Shown: positions 1 to 8,868, counted from the stretch's first letter. The stretch is DNA of 64,000 bases from Palauibacter sp022826685 (GCF_965221685.1 NZ_OZ244907.1); one strand, 5' to 3'. Notes: generated by a model from the letters alone, not told the origin. A program made the numbers and translations.

Positions 1-505
1 CAACGTACACGTCGTGCGGCACCTTCATCCCCCGCATCTCGACACGGTACTGGGGACAGCCGAGCACGAGGTCGAGGGGGACGATGCCATCCCGCAGCGA
101 CTTCCCGTCGTGGTAGACGTCGTGCAGGAACAGGTTGAGGGCCGTGAGGCGCTGCTTCAGCCCCCGCTCGATGTGGTCCCACTCCTCGGCGGTGATGAGG
201 CGCGGCACGCAGTCGATGGGGATGATCTGCTCCGAGACATCCTCGACGCCGAGGACCGTGAACGTGATCCCCTCATGGACGAAACGGCGGTACACGCCGT
301 CCTGGAGCCGCTCGAGATCTTCGGGAGGAATCCTGGAGAGGGCGGCGCCGAGCCGGCGCGCCCGCGCCCGAGGGGTGCCGTCCTCGTGAAACAGCTCGTC
401 GTGAAAGGCGGAATCCAGTTCGTAATGACGGAAAGGCCCGGACCCCGCCGAGATGGCGGGGTCCGGGTCGGCATAGCCGTGATCGACAAACTTCACCGAC
501 GACAT
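1..505 (-). CDS. Circularly permuted ATP-grasp family protein (partial, N-terminal part)
   Basis: Reading the minus strand from an ATG at 505 gives 168 residues that run off the left edge, so the C-terminal two thirds are missing. The visible part reads GITFTVLGVEDVSEQIIPID followed by PRLITAEEWDHIERGLKQRL and ALNLFLHDVYHDGKS, the recognisable start of the DUF404/DUF407 (COG2308, circularly permuted ATP-grasp) family. Members of this superfamily form amide or ester bonds using ATP, often in small peptide pathways together with alpha-E and transglutaminase partners; the substrate is unknown here. The gene starts 25 nt after the ammonium transporter stop and is probably cotranscribed with it. 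The ATP-binding residues lie outside the window, so activity cannot be judged. Confidence 0.85.
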   Translation of the reverse strand, partial: MSSVKFVDHGYADPDPAISAGSGPFRHYELDSAFHDELFHEDGTPRARARRLGAALSRIPPEDLERLQDGVYRRFVHEGITFTVLGVEDVSEQIIPIDCVPRLITAEEWDHIERGLKQRLTALNLFLHDVYHDGKSLRDGIVPLDLVLGCPQYRVEMRGMKVPHDVYV

Positions 506-530
506 CGCGCGGTGCCCGTGCGGGGGACGC

Positions 531-1937
531 TCAGTCCGCGTCGCGGTAGTCGTCGTCGGCGTCGGGGTCCACCATGAGGACGAATTCGGGATAGGCATCG
601 ATCCCGAGTTCCGCCGCGTCCTGGCCGATGCTCTCGACGCTCCGCGACACGCGAACGCCCATCACCCGGTCCAGCACCATCCAGAGGATCCAGGAAACGG
701 AGAAGGCGAACACGCCAACGGCCACGACCCCGGTCAACTGCACGACGAAGTCGCCGCCGGCCGCGATGCAGGTGGCGAGCGTGCCCCAGATTCCGGCGAA
801 CAGGTGCGCGGGCACGGCCCCGACCACGTCGTCGACCCGCCGCACCTCCAGCAGCTTCAGCCCGAGCATGCAGAGGAGGGAGCCGACGGCGCCGATCAGG
901 ATCGCCCAAAGCGAGTTCGTAATGTTGGGGCCGGCCGTGATCGCCACCATGCCGGAGATCGCCCCGTTGAGCGTGGCGAAGAGGTCGACCCGGCCGAGTA
1001 TGGACCGCGACAGGCAGAGCGCCGTGATGACGCCGGCCGCAGCGGCGAGGTTCGTGTTCACGAGGATGTTGCTCATCGAAACGGCGTTGACGACGCCGGA
1101 GAGGGCGAGTTCGGAGCCGCCGTTGAAGCCGAACCAGCCCATCCAGAGGATGAACACGCCCAGCGTGACGGCGGGGATGTTCGACGGGGGTGTCGGCTGG
1201 ATGGAGCCGTCCTTGCGGTACTTGCCCCAGCGCGGACCCACGACGATGGCGCCGGCGAGCGCCGCCCAGCCACCGGTCGAGTGCACGATCGTCGAGCCGG
1301 CGAAGTCCGTGAAGCCCCTCTGTCCGAGCCAGCCGCCGCCCCACGTCCACGCGCCGACGATGGGGTAGATGATGGCGGTGAGCACGCCCACGAAGACGAA
1401 GAAGGTCCAGAGCTTGACCCGCTCGGCCAGCGCCCCGGAGACGATCGAGGCGGTCGTGGCGACGAAGACCATCTGGAAGAACCAGTCCGACATCACGGAG
1501 TAGCCGTTCTCCGCCACGGCGGCGGCTGCGCCTTCGTTCCCGCCGATGAGCGCCACTTCATCCGCGGACGGACCGTAGAGGAAGCTGATCGACCCGATCA
1601 CGCTCCCGACGTCGACGTACATGAGGTTGTAGCCGATGACGTAGTACATGAGGCCCGCGATCGAGTAGAGCCCGATGTTCTTCATGCAGATCATCGAGGC
1701 GCTCTTCGACCGGACCGAACCCGCCTCGAGCATCGTGAAACCCGCGCACATCCACATCACGAGCACGCCCCAGACGAGGAACGAGTACGTGTTGAGGACG
1801 AACCCGAGATCTCCGCCACCGTCCTGCGCTGCGAGGACGGCCGGCGCCAGGAGAAGGCACGCGCCCGATAGCAGCGCGGCTGCGAGATTCCTTCCCGCCG
1901 CGAACCGGCGGGACCAGCGTACCTGATGGGTGCTCAC
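531..1937 (-). CDS. amt: Ammonium transporter (Amt family)
   Basis: A 468-residue inner-membrane protein that conducts ammonium/ammonia into the cell. It begins at GTG 1937, with AGGAG a few bases upstream on the minus strand. An N-terminal signal-like segment (about residues 17-37) precedes eleven hydrophobic spans typical of Amt. The twin pore histidines are visible as H219 (in GSTIVHSTGGWAALAG) and H378 (in GAVPAHLFAGIWG). The C-terminal regulatory tail ELGIDAYPEF is present, followed by an acidic extension. No PII gene (glnK/glnB) is adjacent, which is unusual since many amt genes are paired with one; instead the next gene downstream is a circularly permuted ATP-grasp protein. Upstream lies a divergent porin gene. 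Confidence 0.96.
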   Translation of the reverse strand: MSTHQVRWSRRFAAGRNLAAALLSGACLLLAPAVLAAQDGGGDLGFVLNTYSFLVWGVLVMWMCAGFTMLEAGSVRSKSASMICMKNIGLYSIAGLMYYVIGYNLMYVDVGSVIGSISFLYGPSADEVALIGGNEGAAAAVAENGYSVMSDWFFQMVFVATTASIVSGALAERVKLWTFFVFVGVLTAIIYPIVGAWTWGGGWLGQRGFTDFAGSTIVHSTGGWAALAGAIVVGPRWGKYRKDGSIQPTPPSNIPAVTLGVFILWMGWFGFNGGSELALSGVVNAVSMSNILVNTNLAAAAGVITALCLSRSILGRVDLFATLNGAISGMVAITAGPNITNSLWAILIGAVGSLLCMLGLKLLEVRRVDDVVGAVPAHLFAGIWGTLATCIAAGGDFVVQLTGVVAVGVFAFSVSWILWMVLDRVMGVRVSRSVESIGQDAAELGIDAYPEFVLMVDPDADDDYRDAD

Positions 1938-2119
1938 GGCGGCTCCTTCTTCAGCAGGTTTACAGCTCGATCATGGCCCTTCGCGACTCCGGGTTTAGGT
2001 TGCGTCCGTTCCCGGCGTCGCGCAACGGGTTCGGTGGGCCGGTAGCCGAACGGCGGCAGCCGATTATCTTCGTGAGTGACCCGACTGCACCGGAATCTTC
2101 GACGAGAGGGCATATCATC
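1938..2119. promoter_or_regulatory. Divergent amt / porin intergenic region with inverted repeat
   Basis: This 182-bp gap separates the divergent amt and porin starts and must hold both promoters. The only clear dyad is GTTCGG (2029-2034) with CCGAAC (2046-2051), separated by 11 nt. I looked for a sigma-54 type -24/-12 element for amt and did not see a convincing one. Confidence 0.35.
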
Positions 2120-3178
2120 ATGTGGAAACGCTCCATTGGAGTGGTCGCCGCATTCGGGCTGGGACTGACGCTTTCGGCAGTCCACCCCCTCCTTGCCCAG
2201 GAAATCCGGGCGCGTGGCGGCTCCACCGTCACGGTGGGCGCCCGAGTCCAGGCCCAGTACGAGGCTTCAAGCGTTGACGAGCAGCCTTCGTCCTTCTTCA
2301 TCCGCCGCGCGTGGGTGACGATCGACGGGCAGCTCAACGATCTCGTCGGAGCCAGGGCCCAGTTCAACATCGACGGCGCGTCGGTTCTGGAAGCGTACCT
2401 GGAACTCACGCCGAGCGAGGCGCTCGAGATCCAGCTGGGGCAGTTCAAGAAGGGGATGTCCTACTTCTGGTTGGTGCCGAACTCCTGGCTCCCGATCATC
2501 GAACGGGACGCCAGGGTCACGGGGGTGGATCACTGCCCCGGCGTCGGCAGCGTGTGCACCTTCGGCCGCCTCACCGGCGCACTGGGCCTGGACAACTACG
2601 AGCCCGGCATCCTCGCGCAGGGGCGCGTGAGCGAGCTTTTCGGCTACCGCTTCACGCTCACCAACGGCGAGGGGATCGGGAACAAGGACGTGAACACCGG
2701 GAAGTCGGCGTCGGGCCAGCTCTCTCTCTTCCCGACCGGGGGGGACACGCGGGTCTCCGCCTACTTCGCCCTCGACGAGACGCTGAACAGCCACGAGGAG
2801 ACGATGGGCGTCCCGGCCATCGGGGCCGAGGTGGAACTCGGCACGTGGCTCGGCGGTCCCCACCTGATCGCCAACGTCCTGCAGGGTCGCAACTGGAGGC
2901 TGAACGACGACGCGAAGTTCTCCGCCTTCCAGTTCATGGCCTTCTGGTATCTGCCGATGGCGCCGGAGTCGCAGTTCTCCGGGATCGAGCCGATGCTTCG
3001 GGTAAGCTGGGTCGATTCCGGCGCGGAGAATCCGGAAAAGGTCACCGGGACGGTGATCACGCCCGGCGTCATGGTCTACTTCACGGGTCGAAACGGAATC
3101 TCCACGAACGTGGATTTCTACAGCTCGGGCGGCCGGTCGGACTGGTCCTTGAAGGTCCAGGCGTTCGCGTTCTTCTGA
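2120..3178 (+). CDS. Outer-membrane porin, phosphate-selective porin O/P-like
   Basis: 352 residues from ATG 2120, preceded by a GAGAGGG ribosome binding site; an in-frame upstream extension to 1973 is rejected because this start gives a clean signal peptide (MWKRSIGVVAAFGLGL, cleaved near LLAQ). The mature part begins with GGSTVTVGARVQAQYE, then SFFIRRAWVTIDGQL and alternating amphipathic strands, ending in aromatic Phe (FAFF) as outer-membrane barrels do. The pattern resembles the OprO/OprP porin family (PF07396). The substrate cannot be told from sequence; its divergent neighbour is an ammonium transporter, so a role in nutrient uptake is possible. A strong terminator follows at 3206-3244. 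Confidence 0.8.
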   Translation: MWKRSIGVVAAFGLGLTLSAVHPLLAQEIRARGGSTVTVGARVQAQYEASSVDEQPSSFFIRRAWVTIDGQLNDLVGARAQFNIDGASVLEAYLELTPSEALEIQLGQFKKGMSYFWLVPNSWLPIIERDARVTGVDHCPGVGSVCTFGRLTGALGLDNYEPGILAQGRVSELFGYRFTLTNGEGIGNKDVNTGKSASGQLSLFPTGGDTRVSAYFALDETLNSHEETMGVPAIGAEVELGTWLGGPHLIANVLQGRNWRLNDDAKFSAFQFMAFWYLPMAPESQFSGIEPMLRVSWVDSGAENPEKVTGTVITPGVMVYFTGRNGISTNVDFYSSGGRSDWSLKVQAFAFF

Positions 3179-3205
3179 TCGGGCCCGGGCGGGCCGCGAT
3201 GGCTC

Positions 3206-3244
3206 GGGGGGCGCGCCGTCGACCCGGTGCGCCCCCCTTTTTTT
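3206..3244 (+). terminator. Rho-independent terminator after the porin gene
   Basis: A perfect 9-bp G/C stem, GGGGGGCGC (3206-3214) with GCGCCCCCC (3229-3237), is followed directly by seven T residues (3238-3244). The orientation and the run of T fit the porin gene on the plus strand, 28 nt after its stop. Confidence 0.9.
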
Positions 3245-3253
3245 GCGGTCTTC

Positions 3254-3589
3254 CTACTTGAAGCTCGCCTGAGCCTCTTCGACCGTATCGAAGACCTTGG
3301 TCAACCGCACGAAGCCGCTGACCTCCAGCACTTCGAGGATATTCTCCGGGACGTGGCACAGGGCGAGCCCTCCGCCGGCCTGGTTGGTCTTGCGGATGGC
3401 GATCAGCAGCGCCCGTAGCCCGGCACTGCTGATGTAGCGCAGACTCCCGCAGTCCAGGACCAGGTTGGTGGCCCCCCCGTCGATGATGCCGGAGAGTTCA
3501 CCGTCGAAATCCTTGGCGTTGCTGGAGTCTACGCGCCCGCTGACCACGCCTACGGCGGTATCTCCGGAATAGCTGGTCTCAATGTTCAT
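3254..3589 (-). CDS. STAS-domain anti-sigma factor antagonist
   Basis: A 111-residue single STAS domain of SpoIIAA/RsbV type. It has the typical start (VGVVSGRVDSSNAKDFDGEL) and the phosphorylation loop LRYISSAGLRALL, where one of the two serines (about residues 54-55) would be phosphorylated by the partner kinase. In partner switching, the unphosphorylated form binds the RsbW-like ATPase and frees its target. Its 5' end overlaps the neighbouring ATPase gene (3579-4022) by 11 nt, so the two are coupled. A PP2C phosphatase that could dephosphorylate it is encoded divergently at 4274. The target (sigma factor or other) is not in the window. Confidence 0.9.
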   Translation of the reverse strand: MNIETSYSGDTAVGVVSGRVDSSNAKDFDGELSGIIDGGATNLVLDCGSLRYISSAGLRALLIAIRKTNQAGGGLALCHVPENILEVLEVSGFVRLTKVFDTVEEAQASFK

Positions 3590-4022
3590 CTGGCGATTCC
3601 TCGCTTCCGGCAGCCCCCAGCGGCTGCGTCAGGGTAAGGCAGTTGAAACCCTCGACCCGCTCATATGCAAGCGTGTCAATAAAAGACTTCGTAAGGTGGA
3701 TGCCAAGCCCCCCGATGGGACGATCTTCCGCCGCCAGGCTCAAGTCGGGAATCTCCGCGTCCTCGAGCGGGTTGAAGGGTTGGCCGTTATCTCGGATCGT
3801 GATCTCAATGTCGGCGTCCCCGAGGCGAATGTCCACCGTGATGACCGGATCCTCCGTCGTTCCTTCGAATCCGTACGAGATGATGTTCGTCAGGAGTTCG
3901 TCCAGCGAGAGCTGAAAGCGGAAGATGATGTCCTGCGAGAGCGCGCGTTCGAGGCAGAAGCGCTCGACCTCGTCCACCACGCGACGTGGTTCGCTCGGGT
4001 CCGGCTTGACGGCGATCCGCAC
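3579..4022 (-). CDS. RsbW-like histidine-kinase-type ATPase (anti-sigma / switch kinase)
   Basis: 147 residues starting at GTG 4022. It matches the HATPase_c_2 family of serine-protein kinases: N box FQLSLDELLTNIISYGFEG (about residues 36-54), G1 box DNGQPFNP and G2 box GGLGIHLTKSFIDTL. Such proteins bind a sigma factor or other effector and phosphorylate a STAS antagonist. The gene overlaps the STAS gene downstream by 11 nt and lies divergent from a response-regulator/PP2C phosphatase, so the three make a complete partner-switching set. The region 4023-4273 between them holds the two promoters; nothing else is recognisable there. Confidence 0.88.
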   Translation of the reverse strand: MRIAVKPDPSEPRRVVDEVERFCLERALSQDIIFRFQLSLDELLTNIISYGFEGTTEDPVITVDIRLGDADIEITIRDNGQPFNPLEDAEIPDLSLAAEDRPIGGLGIHLTKSFIDTLAYERVEGFNCLTLTQPLGAAGSEESPDEH

Positions 4023-4273
4023 TCCCGCTCCGCTCCTGTTGGTCCTTTAGGCCCTTGTGGCTGGCTGCCCACTCGCTGTTCCGGGCGCCTTCGGCGCCGA
4101 AACTACGCACGCTCCCGAGGTTTGACATATTGCGCGGCCGGTCCCCGGTTGTGGAGATTCCCGCACGTCGCGCCGGAACCCCCGCGCAAATCGACAGGGA
4201 CGATGACGACTGGACGCGGTTTCGGACAAGGGCAGGGACCCTTGACCGACGATTCACCTCAACCGAGGCCTCG

Positions 4274-5425
4274 ATGCCGAAGATCCTGGTAGTAGACGAC
4301 GAACCCGATCTGGAGCTGCTCCTCCGGCAGAAGTTCCGGCGCCGGATCCGCTCGGGCGAATTCACGCTGGTCTTCGCCCAGAACGGGGTCGAGGCCCTCG
4401 AGCGGCTCGATGAACACGACGATGTCGACGTGGTGCTCTCCGACATCAACATGCCGGAGATGGACGGCCTCACGCTGCTGGCGCAGCTGGGCGAACTCGA
4501 CCGCGACCTCCGCGCCGTGATGGTCACGGCCTACGGGGACATGAAGAACATCCGCACCGCCATGAACCGCGGTGCGTTCGACTTCGTCACCAAGCCGATC
4601 GACTTCGGGGACCTGGAAACCACCATCGCCAAGACCCTCGAACACCTCGCGGTGATGCGAGCCGCGCTTCGCGACCGCGACGCGCTGGTGGCGCTGCGCC
4701 AGGAACTTGGCGTTGCCGCGAGGATGCAGGAGTCGATTCTGCCGACGAACTACCCCACCGACCCCCGCTACGAACTTCACGCCTGGATGACGCCGGCCCG
4801 CGAGGTGGGCGGGGATTTCTACGATTTCTTCCGCCTCGAGGAAGACCACATGGCGATCGTCGTGGCCGATGTCTCGGGCAAGGGCGTGCCGGCGGCCTTC
4901 TTCATGATGGTGAGCCGCACGCTGCTCAAGGGGACGGCAATCGGCGAGGCCGACCCCTCGATTTGTCTCGACGAGGTGAACCAGCTTCTCATCAACGAGA
5001 ACGAGGAGTCGATGTTCGTGACCCTCTTCTACGCCAACTTCAATCCCGCGAACGGTCACGCCACGTTCGCGAACGCGGGGCACAATCTTCCGTTCCTCAT
5101 CAAGGCTTCGGGAGAGGTCGAGCAGATCGTTTCCGATCCGGGACTCGTCCTCGGAATCATGTCCGGCGTCGACTTCCCCAAAGGGTCGATCGCGCTGGAG
5201 CCGGGCGACGCCGTGTTCTTCTACACGGACGGCGTGACGGAGGCGATGGACGAGGACGGCGTCGAACTCGGAGAAAAGGAACTGGCGGAGGTTCTGAGCG
5301 AATGCGGCGGATCATCCGCGGAAGACATCAACCGCCACGTGATACGGGCCGTACAGGACCATGCGGGAGAGGCGGACCAGTCCGACGACATCACGTGCCT
5401 GACGCTTCGATACCTGGGGACCTGA
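4274..5425 (+). CDS. Response regulator with PP2C (RsbU/SpoIIE-type) phosphatase output
   Basis: 383 residues from ATG 4274, chosen because the receiver domain begins at once (MPKILVVDDEPDLELLL); the frame is open upstream to 4055 but that extension has no domain sense. Receiver domain: acid pair D9/D10, phosphoacceptor D57 (VVLSDINMPEMDG), T85, K107 (FVTKPID). A linker helix (about 115-150) leads to the PP2C domain with metal-binding motifs REVGGDFYDFF, VVADVSGKGVPAAF, FANAGHN, FFYTDGVTEA and QSDDITCLTL. It would dephosphorylate the STAS protein when phosphorylated by a kinase, probably the one at 6611. The binding-protein gene follows after 4 nt. Confidence 0.95.
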   Translation: MPKILVVDDEPDLELLLRQKFRRRIRSGEFTLVFAQNGVEALERLDEHDDVDVVLSDINMPEMDGLTLLAQLGELDRDLRAVMVTAYGDMKNIRTAMNRGAFDFVTKPIDFGDLETTIAKTLEHLAVMRAALRDRDALVALRQELGVAARMQESILPTNYPTDPRYELHAWMTPAREVGGDFYDFFRLEEDHMAIVVADVSGKGVPAAFFMMVSRTLLKGTAIGEADPSICLDEVNQLLINENEESMFVTLFYANFNPANGHATFANAGHNLPFLIKASGEVEQIVSDPGLVLGIMSGVDFPKGSIALEPGDAVFFYTDGVTEAMDEDGVELGEKELAEVLSECGGSSAEDINRHVIRAVQDHAGEADQSDDITCLTLRYLGT

Positions 5426-5429
5426 CCTG

Positions 5430-6614
5430 ATGCGGCGCTGGTCGTTCGTGCTCGCGGCCGCGGTCGTCCTGGTGGCCGGCCTCATGCCCGGCCCCGTCCT
5501 CTCGCAGCAGGGGGAGTCCGCGACCGAGGGCGTGTACGCCGATTCCATCGTCTTCGGCCAGTCCGCGGCGCTCGAAGGGCCCGCGGGCGAACTCGGCCGC
5601 AACATGCACCTCGGCATCCGGGCCGCGTTCGAGGAGGCCAATCGAGAGGGTGGAGTGCACGGGCGCGCCCTCCGCCTCATCGTCCGCGACGACGGCTACG
5701 AACCCGAACCCGCCGTCGCCAACACGCAGGAACTCATCGAGCACGGCGTGTTCGGCCTCATCGGCGCCGTCGGCACGCCGACTTCCAGCGCCGCGGAGCC
5801 AGGCGCGAGCGACGCCGGCGTTCCCTACATCGGGGCCTTCACGGGCGCCGGCCTCCTGAGGCGTCCGGACCAGCGCTACGTCGTCAACCTGCGCGCATCC
5901 TACGATCAGGAAACAGAGGAGATGGTCGACCGCCTCGTGCGGGACCTCGACTTCCGGCGCATCGCGGTCTTCTACCAGGATGACAACTACGGGCTGGCCG
6001 GTCTGACGGGCGTGCGCAACGCGATGGACGCGCGCGGCATGGAACTCGTCAGCGAGGCGCCCTACATGCGGAACACGCGGGCCGTGAAGCGCGGGCTTCT
6101 CGATATCCAGGCCGGCAACCCCCAGGCCGTCATCATCATCGGCGCGTACATCCCCGTGGCGCACTTCATCAGGTGGGCGAGGAAGATCGGTCTCGACGCG
6201 CTGTTCGTGAACATCTCCTTCGTCGGCAGCTACGCCCTCCTCGACGAGTTGGGCCGCGCCGGAGACGGCGTCGTCGTGACGCAGGTCGTGCCCTTCCCGC
6301 GCGATCCGAGCGTGCCCGTGGTGGCGCGCTATCAGGCCGCGCTGCGGGCGGTCGACCCCTCGGCCCGGCCGGGCTTCGTATCGCTGGAGGGCTATCTGGC
6401 CGGGCGGCTGGTCGTGGAGGCGCTGGCAGCCGGCGATCCGGACGTTCGGCCCACGCGGGAGGCCTTCCTCCGCACGCTGACGGAATCCGGTCCCATCGAC
6501 CTCGGCGGTTTCATGGTCGAATACGGAGTGGAAGACAACCAGGGATCGGACCTCGTGTTTCTGACCGTGATTCGAGAGGGCGAGTTCGTTCCCGTGACCC
6601 GGCTTTCCCGGTGA
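5430..6614 (+). CDS. LivK-type periplasmic substrate-binding protein
   Basis: 394 residues with a signal peptide (MRRWSFVLAAAVVLVAGLMP, cleaved near VLSQQ). The fold is type I periplasmic binding protein (Peripla_BP_6): FGQSAALEGPAGELGRNMHL, then IREGGVHG-like NREGGVHGRALRLIVRDDGY, and the central IAVFYQDDNYGLAGL. Family members bind branched-chain amino acids, amides or other small ligands. Here there is no permease or ATPase nearby. Instead the gene is embedded 4 nt after a response-regulator/phosphatase and overlaps the start of a histidine kinase by 4 nt (GTGA). The likely job is therefore ligand sensing for that kinase rather than transport; this is inference from context. Confidence 0.88.
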   Translation: MRRWSFVLAAAVVLVAGLMPGPVLSQQGESATEGVYADSIVFGQSAALEGPAGELGRNMHLGIRAAFEEANREGGVHGRALRLIVRDDGYEPEPAVANTQELIEHGVFGLIGAVGTPTSSAAEPGASDAGVPYIGAFTGAGLLRRPDQRYVVNLRASYDQETEEMVDRLVRDLDFRRIAVFYQDDNYGLAGLTGVRNAMDARGMELVSEAPYMRNTRAVKRGLLDIQAGNPQAVIIIGAYIPVAHFIRWARKIGLDALFVNISFVGSYALLDELGRAGDGVVVTQVVPFPRDPSVPVVARYQAALRAVDPSARPGFVSLEGYLAGRLVVEALAAGDPDVRPTREAFLRTLTESGPIDLGGFMVEYGVEDNQGSDLVFLTVIREGEFVPVTRLSR

Positions 6615-8839
6615 GTACCGCGGGTCCTCCGGTGAAACAGAGCGACGAGCGCATCCACCGCGCTTTCGAGTGGGCCCTGGCCCGGCTCCCCGGCGGGTTC
6701 GGCGAACGGGCCCGGGAGGCGACCGGCGGCCGATTCGGCATCGGCAGCCAGATCGTCGTCGGACTGGGCGGCGGCGTGCTGCTGACGATCAGCGCCATCC
6801 TCCTCGCGCTCCTCCTGATGACCATCGTGGAGAGGAGTCAGAGCGAGGTCACACAGGAGCAGATTCCTTCGCTCCTCGCGGGCCACCGCGTGACGCAGCA
6901 CAGCGAGGCGCTCCTGCGCGCATCCCCGCAACTCCTGTCGGCCGCCGACCCTGCGACGTTGGCGGACGTCCGGGCCGCCGTCCTGCTGGAACAGGACAGC
7001 CTCCAGTTCTGGGTCGGCGAGGTCGGCGGCGGAGCGGGAATGGATGCGGATGTCGCGGGTCTGGCCGACGACCTGGTGGCGAACATCAACGAGATCTACG
7101 AGTCGGTCAACAACCGGATGACCTACAACGCGGCGCTCGCGGAAATGGGGGCCGTCGTCGAGGAGACCGGACTCCGCCTCCAGTCGGTGCTCGAGGAGGC
7201 GATCGACGATCAGTATTTCTTCATCCGCACCGGGCTCCGCGGGCTGACGGACGTTCCGGCTCCGGAGTCCCAGCGCCAGGCGCTCGACGAAACCGAGCAG
7301 CTTTACGGCCTCCTGAGCTTCAAGGCGTCGCAGAACCAGGCGATCACGCTGATCCAGCAGGCATTCACCGAGACGAATGCGGAGTTGCTGCTCGCCAACC
7401 AGGGGCGCGTGGAAACCGCCCTCCGCGACGTGCGGGCGACGCTGCCCCGGATCCGCCCGCTCCTGAGGGAGACGCTGGCCGACGCCGTGAGCGTCCCCAG
7501 CGAGTTGTACGAAGGTCCGACCGGCATCTTCGAGACCCGGCGGCGCGAACTCGAAGAAGTCGGCCGGGCCGAGGAGTTGCTCGAGCGCAACCGGCAGACG
7601 ACCGCGGAACTCGACATGGGGGTCCGGTCGCTCATGGAGCGCGTGGAGGACACCGCCCGCGACGCGGCGAATCGCTCCGCGTTCCTCGTCCGGCTGGGGT
7701 TCTGGTTCCTCCTCGCGGTGATCCTGTTCACCATCGGCGCAGCCCGCATCGCCTGGAAGACGTTCGGCCGCTCCCTCATCGTTCGATTGAGCAGCCTGTT
7801 CGAGACGACGCGGCGCATGTCCGAGGGCGACCTCGAAGTGAAGGTGGAGGTCGAGGGCAACGACGAGGTCACCGACATGGCGCAGGCGCTGGAGGTCTTC
7901 CGGAAGCACGCCCTCGAGGTGCAGCGGCTGAACCTGGTCGAGAAGCTGGCGCAGGAGGTCCAGACGAAGAACGAGGCGCTCGAGCAGACGCTCGACGACC
8001 TCCAGCGCACGCAGCAACAGGTCATCACGCAGGAGAAGCTGGCATCGCTCGGCGCCCTCACGGCGGGGATCGCCCACGAGATCCGCAATCCGCTCAACTT
8101 CGTGAACAACTTCTCGGTTCTCTCGAAGGAACTGATCGAGGAACTGCAGGAGGAGTTGAAGGAGGTCGCCGAGGGAAAGGCGGAGCTGGATCGCGACTTC
8201 ATCGAGGAGGTGCTCGGCGACCTCGACCTGAATGTGACCAAGGTACGGGAACACGGGGGCCGGGCTGACCGCATCGTCGAGGGGATGCTCGCGCACTCGC
8301 GGGAGGATGCGGGCGACGCGGAGACCATCGACGTCAACCTGCTGCTCGACGAGTACGCGAAGCTCGCGTACCACGGCCTGCGCGGCACGGACTCCTCCTT
8401 CAACGTGACGATCGACAGGGACTTCGACGAGGAGGCCGGCGAGGTCACCGGCATCGCCCGCGACCTGAGCCGCGTCTTCCTCAACATCGTGACCAACGCC
8501 TGCCATGCGACGGCCGCCCGCAAGGAGGAGGAGGAGGATGCCGACTACTCGCCCACGGTCGCGCTCAAGACGAGGGGCTACGAAGACCACGTGATGGTGT
8601 CGATCCGGGACAACGGCACCGGTATCCCGGACTCGATCGTCAGGAAGATCTTCGAACCGTTCTTCACGACGAAGTCGGGGACGCAGGGAACCGGACTCGG
8701 ATTGTCGATCTCCCGCGACATCGTCGTCGGCCACGGCGGCGAACTCGAGGTGGAGAGCGAGCCGGGCGAGTTCACGGAGTTCAGGATCAAGCTGCTCCGC
8801 AAGAGCAACATTTCCGAAGTGGCGGCGGCCGTGACGTGA
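6611..8839 (+). CDS. Membrane sensor histidine kinase with large periplasmic domain
   Basis: 742 residues from GTG 6611, which overlaps the stop of the preceding gene (GTGA); a second GTG at 6632 is a possible alternative. Domains: TM1 about residues 48-71, a mostly helical periplasmic region of about 285 residues, TM2 about 357-380, HAMP, a coiled coil (QEVQTKNEALEQTLDDLQRT), the dimerisation/phosphoacceptor segment GIAHEIRNPLNFVNN with H489, and a HATPase domain with NIVTNACHATA, RDNGTGIPD and GTGLGLSISRD. It probably receives the signal from the binding protein encoded just before it and phosphorylates the response-regulator/PP2C protein at 4274. No second response regulator is nearby. Confidence 0.93.
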   Translation: MSTAGPPVKQSDERIHRAFEWALARLPGGFGERAREATGGRFGIGSQIVVGLGGGVLLTISAILLALLLMTIVERSQSEVTQEQIPSLLAGHRVTQHSEALLRASPQLLSAADPATLADVRAAVLLEQDSLQFWVGEVGGGAGMDADVAGLADDLVANINEIYESVNNRMTYNAALAEMGAVVEETGLRLQSVLEEAIDDQYFFIRTGLRGLTDVPAPESQRQALDETEQLYGLLSFKASQNQAITLIQQAFTETNAELLLANQGRVETALRDVRATLPRIRPLLRETLADAVSVPSELYEGPTGIFETRRRELEEVGRAEELLERNRQTTAELDMGVRSLMERVEDTARDAANRSAFLVRLGFWFLLAVILFTIGAARIAWKTFGRSLIVRLSSLFETTRRMSEGDLEVKVEVEGNDEVTDMAQALEVFRKHALEVQRLNLVEKLAQEVQTKNEALEQTLDDLQRTQQQVITQEKLASLGALTAGIAHEIRNPLNFVNNFSVLSKELIEELQEELKEVAEGKAELDRDFIEEVLGDLDLNVTKVREHGGRADRIVEGMLAHSREDAGDAETIDVNLLLDEYAKLAYHGLRGTDSSFNVTIDRDFDEEAGEVTGIARDLSRVFLNIVTNACHATAARKEEEEDADYSPTVALKTRGYEDHVMVSIRDNGTGIPDSIVRKIFEPFFTTKSGTQGTGLGLSISRDIVVGHGGELEVESEPGEFTEFRIKLLRKSNISEVAAAVT

Positions 8840-8868
8840 GGGCTCGCCGCATCGACCATGGAGAGAAG

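Noticed and set aside
1938..2119. Sigma-54/NtrC-type promoter for amt
   Set aside because: I found no TGGC-N8-TTGC-like pair in the right orientation; only a short dyad of unknown meaning.
6173..6610. In-frame 5' extension of the histidine kinase gene by 146 codons
   Set aside because: The extension is an out-of-frame, Arg-rich reading of the binding-protein gene. The GTGA overlap at 6611 gives a normal kinase N terminus.
5430..6614. Branched-chain amino acid ABC transporter locus
   Set aside because: Only the binding protein is present; both neighbours are signalling genes and no permease or ATPase is found in the window.
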